Shown in pieces: positions 47,240 to 64,000 of a stretch of 64,000 nucleotides of DNA. The position numbers and the translations under genes were made by a program. The notes beneath the pieces were generated by a model. The model was not told the DNA's origin. It saw only the letters and a list, made by a program, of their open reading frames with translations, and did no database searches. Positions within the stretch are counted from its first letter, which is position 1; every line of letters starts with the position of its first letter. Source of the DNA: Diphasiastrum complanatum (taxonomy: Eukaryota > Streptophyta > Lycopodiopsida > Lycopodiales > Lycopodiaceae). The DNA is taken from NCBI GenBank assembly GCA_029204225.1, contig CM055106.1, positions 39,521,827 to 39,585,826 of the forward strand, read 5' to 3'.

Positions 47240-48596
47240 TATTTATGGGCTCTTCACCTAAAATTATAATATGATTTTTATTTATTCTGACTTTATATTC
47301 ACCCCTTTTGCCCTTTTTTTTAGGGTACTCCAAAACCCTAATTCAGCCTTGCCCTTTGCCTTTCCTGCTTTCTCTTCCTCCGCCTTTCCGCGCAATAGCG
47401 AGAGGAGGATCCTGACGTCTTTCCTTCTGCTTCCTCGCACTAGCGATGGTGGATCTTGCATTTTGGCTTGCTTCTCAGCCACTACTGTCTTGTCCTGTAC
47501 CAGAAATATGGTATTCTTCTCTTAGACAATTGTAAATGATGGAACATGCAGGCTTTCGAAGGTCATACACAGAACTCAGGATTGTTAAATGCATTGGTGA
47601 GTGTACTTTTTTCTTGTTCTTCTTCGTTTTGCTGCAATTCAATCCTCAAGCTGTCCGTCTTTGAAGATGATACTATAATGAATATTGCTTGCCAAATTCA
47701 GAATTGTTTGGTCGATTGAGTCTTGTTTGCCGGATTCAGTCTTGTATGATTGCCTTCGGCTGTGGCGACTGCAAGATAGGTGTAGATGAATCGCCAGATT
47801 TTGTGTCGCGGCGTCCATAATCCATTCGGTCTTTTCAATTCTCTTCTCTGATTGCGCTGTTGCGCTGTGGTCGCTTCATTATTTCGATCTTGAGTCGACG
47901 AACTTTTCTTGTTTCAAATCATTACTATGTTGTACAATCAAAATGCGTTGCATACAGTTTTGACAATTGTAAGAGCGCCACAGAGGATTGAAATCTCTTC
48001 CATTCGGTAGATATATATTTTGGTTGCAAAACAGGTGTTGAAGAATCCTCAGTTTTTCTGTTGTGACTTCGTGGATCCGTTCGTCGTTTTCAGTTTTCTC
48101 TTTTGATGCGGTGTGGTCGCCTAACTAACGCTTTTTTAATGATGATTTGACAAATATTCCTTACTTCATTGGTTATTATTGTGTGCAATGAAAAGTCGTT
48201 GGATGTAGAGAATCTTGCAGATTTGATGTTGATTCAACATATTCTCCTTGCTTCATAAATTATTCTGGTGTGCAATGAAAAGTCGTTGGATGTAGAGGCG
48301 GTCAGACAGTTTCAGAGGATTGAAATATCTTCCATTGCTCGCTATCTCTCGATTCTTGTTGACGCCTCATTAGTCCCTTGACACAGAGGCGATAATTGTC
48401 ACAACGCCACAGAGTATTTAAATCTCTTCCATTTAATAGACATATTTTGCCTAGCTTCACCATCTCTTGATTCTCCATCTCATTTTTTCAGCACAATATG
48501 CAGATAGCCCCTTGTGATTCGTTTTCTTACAAGAAGTGTCATAATCAATTGCGACAATAGAATCCTGCTGTCAGTATATGCAAAGCTGTTAAAAAA
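47240..48596 (+). promoter_or_regulatory. Promoter and long 5' leader of the Ca2+-ATPase gene
   Basis: A site-II-like TGGGCT (about 47248) and a telo-box-like AAAACCCTAAT (about 47331) precede a C/T-rich, coding-like region. This suggests transcription starts near 47340, but it is not proven. The ~1.2 kb to the ATG probably includes leader intron(s). It contains diverged duplications: GTGTGCAATGAAAAGTCGTT at 48181 and 48268, and CACAGAG(G/T)ATT(G/T)AAATCTCT near 47981 and 48402, with a related copy near 48315. A four-codon upstream frame (ATG 48578, stop 48590-48592) ends 4 bp before the main ATG. Confidence 0.45.
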
Positions 48597-62822
<14,226 letters not shown>

Positions 62823-64000
62823 TCCCATATTTTGTTCACGGGCAATGCCCTGTAGCCATTTATGGTTTTTGGTGTATTATGATTGTACCTTACTATTTTC
62901 ACATATGAGCTTGAGGATAAAATGCAAAAAGAGAATGTGCTGTGAACAAATATGTGCTCTTCTCCATAAGATAAAGTGAATCCTTAATACCTCTAGAAAG
63001 CTAGAGGGTATGCAGGTGACTTTGGTCAACGGATCGATTTTAGCAAAACTTACAAAAGGGGAAGAAGCCATTGGCTTCTATGTTCCCTCTTTGGATGCAG
63101 ATGCCACCCCCTTGGAAAGAGTTCAATTTTCTGGCTTTTTGTTCTATAATCTGCAAGCAACAGAAAGTCACAGCCATATATCCTATACAAGGTCAACTGC
63201 TTGTACATTCTTACAACATAGCTGAAGCCAAATTTTGAGAAAGATATCCTTACATCAATTTTACTTGGTATTGGAAGCAATGAATTATTTGGTCTCCTCT
63301 CCAAAACCAAAACAGGTAATGCTGTACTCAATGTTGTTCATGTTGAAAGGCTAATTAATTGCAATTTTTTATTCTGAGAATGCTAGCAATTAACTATTCA
63401 TGCATTATCAGAAAACTAGTCCTTGTCAGACTATAAAGAACATTATTTTCTGAATAAATGTGCTTTTAAATAGTTCCTTTTACATTTTCAACTGCCAAAG
63501 CATGTTGCCTCCAAACGATCAAAAGTGGATGTTCTAGAAAGATCATGCAGATAGAATAAGCCAAAATCTTCTTCTATCCCATTCACTGTCAAAGTGAGAC
63601 AAGCTGCTGACTCTATTTCAACTTCTCGAATTAAAGTTTTCAGCTACACATTGAATTGTCATGTAGACGTCATGTGCCACTAGCTAGAAAGTTGGCTTTC
63701 TCCCACGTCTTGATTGTCTAGTTGGGTTCAAGATTTAGATAAAAAATCACCTGCATTTTGCATGTGAATAGATTGCCATACAAGATGTTATCTACGAAGA
63801 TTTAGGGAAGTATTAAAAAAAAAATTCTACAAAGAATCTATACTGGAATTTAATCAACACCCACAGATATTTTAGGAGAAACTTTGAAAAATATCCTACT
63901 TACGTCTAGTATGTCTTGCTATAAAAGAAGGTACTGTTTTTATATTCATCAAAAATTTAAATGTGCATTTGCGGATGATGAATAACCACCTTCAACCTTT
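62823..64000 (+). other. ECA 3' flank; no further gene
   Basis: Holds the 3' untranslated region of the Ca2+-ATPase gene and AT-rich downstream sequence. No later gene is recognised. Confidence 0.45.

Overview
This window is nuclear DNA from a land plant with a large, repeat-rich genome. The evidence is spliced GT-AG genes whose closest relatives are plant proteins (an ECA-type calcium pump, ribosomal protein eS10, a two-RRM protein), telo-box motifs at two gene starts, and a mass of Ty3/gypsy, Ty1/copia and LINE debris with long (CT)n tracts. A fern or gymnosperm would fit the intron sizes and repeat load, but nothing here fixes the lineage. No bacterial, organellar, CRISPR or tRNA features were seen.

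Three host genes are well supported. (1) A two-RRM RNA-binding protein at 2595-3955 (+): a 14-base first coding exon, a 569-bp intron and one long exon. (2) eS10 at 28184-30821 (-): five coding exons; exon 1 appears to carry only the ATG and lies behind a telo-box promoter. (3) An ER-type P-type Ca2+-ATPase at 48597-62822 (+): eight coding exons, 1056 residues, all catalytic motifs intact. Its intron 5 is 7.6 kb and holds two tail-to-tail chromoviruses, a copia gag fragment and another LTR.

Layout. 0-2.4 kb: a tandem array of fold-back elements flanked by a possible 9-bp target duplication, then the leader of the RRM gene. 6.3-7.1 kb: dead gypsy gag. 8.1-10.2 kb: a palindromic 16-mer series and a dispersed repeat ending in (CT)n. 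10.3-13.0 kb: a copia element whose RT is replaced by LTR sequence. 13.6-18.9 kb: a cluster that fits no transposon I can name, comprising a Ulp1-type cysteine protease (-), an unknown spliced gene (+) and an unknown coiled-coil gene (-). 19-25.9 kb: LTR, copia and LINE fragments and inverted repeats. 26.6-27.4 kb: a DUF4283 (LINE ORF1-like) relic behind a LEA-like segment. 28.2-31 kb: eS10. 31-39 kb: repeats, a ~280-bp tandem array and long (CT)n(AC)n tracts. 39.15-44.59 kb: a gypsy complex with three related LTR segments, including a pol-less element with a long accessory reading frame. 44.6-47.3 kb: mostly unassigned, with tandem repeats. 47.3-62.8 kb: the Ca2+-ATPase gene.

The best candidate for something undescribed is the 13.6-18.9 kb cluster, followed by the accessory frame of the pol-less gypsy element. 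Both are damaged copies, so intact relatives elsewhere in the genome would be needed to define them.
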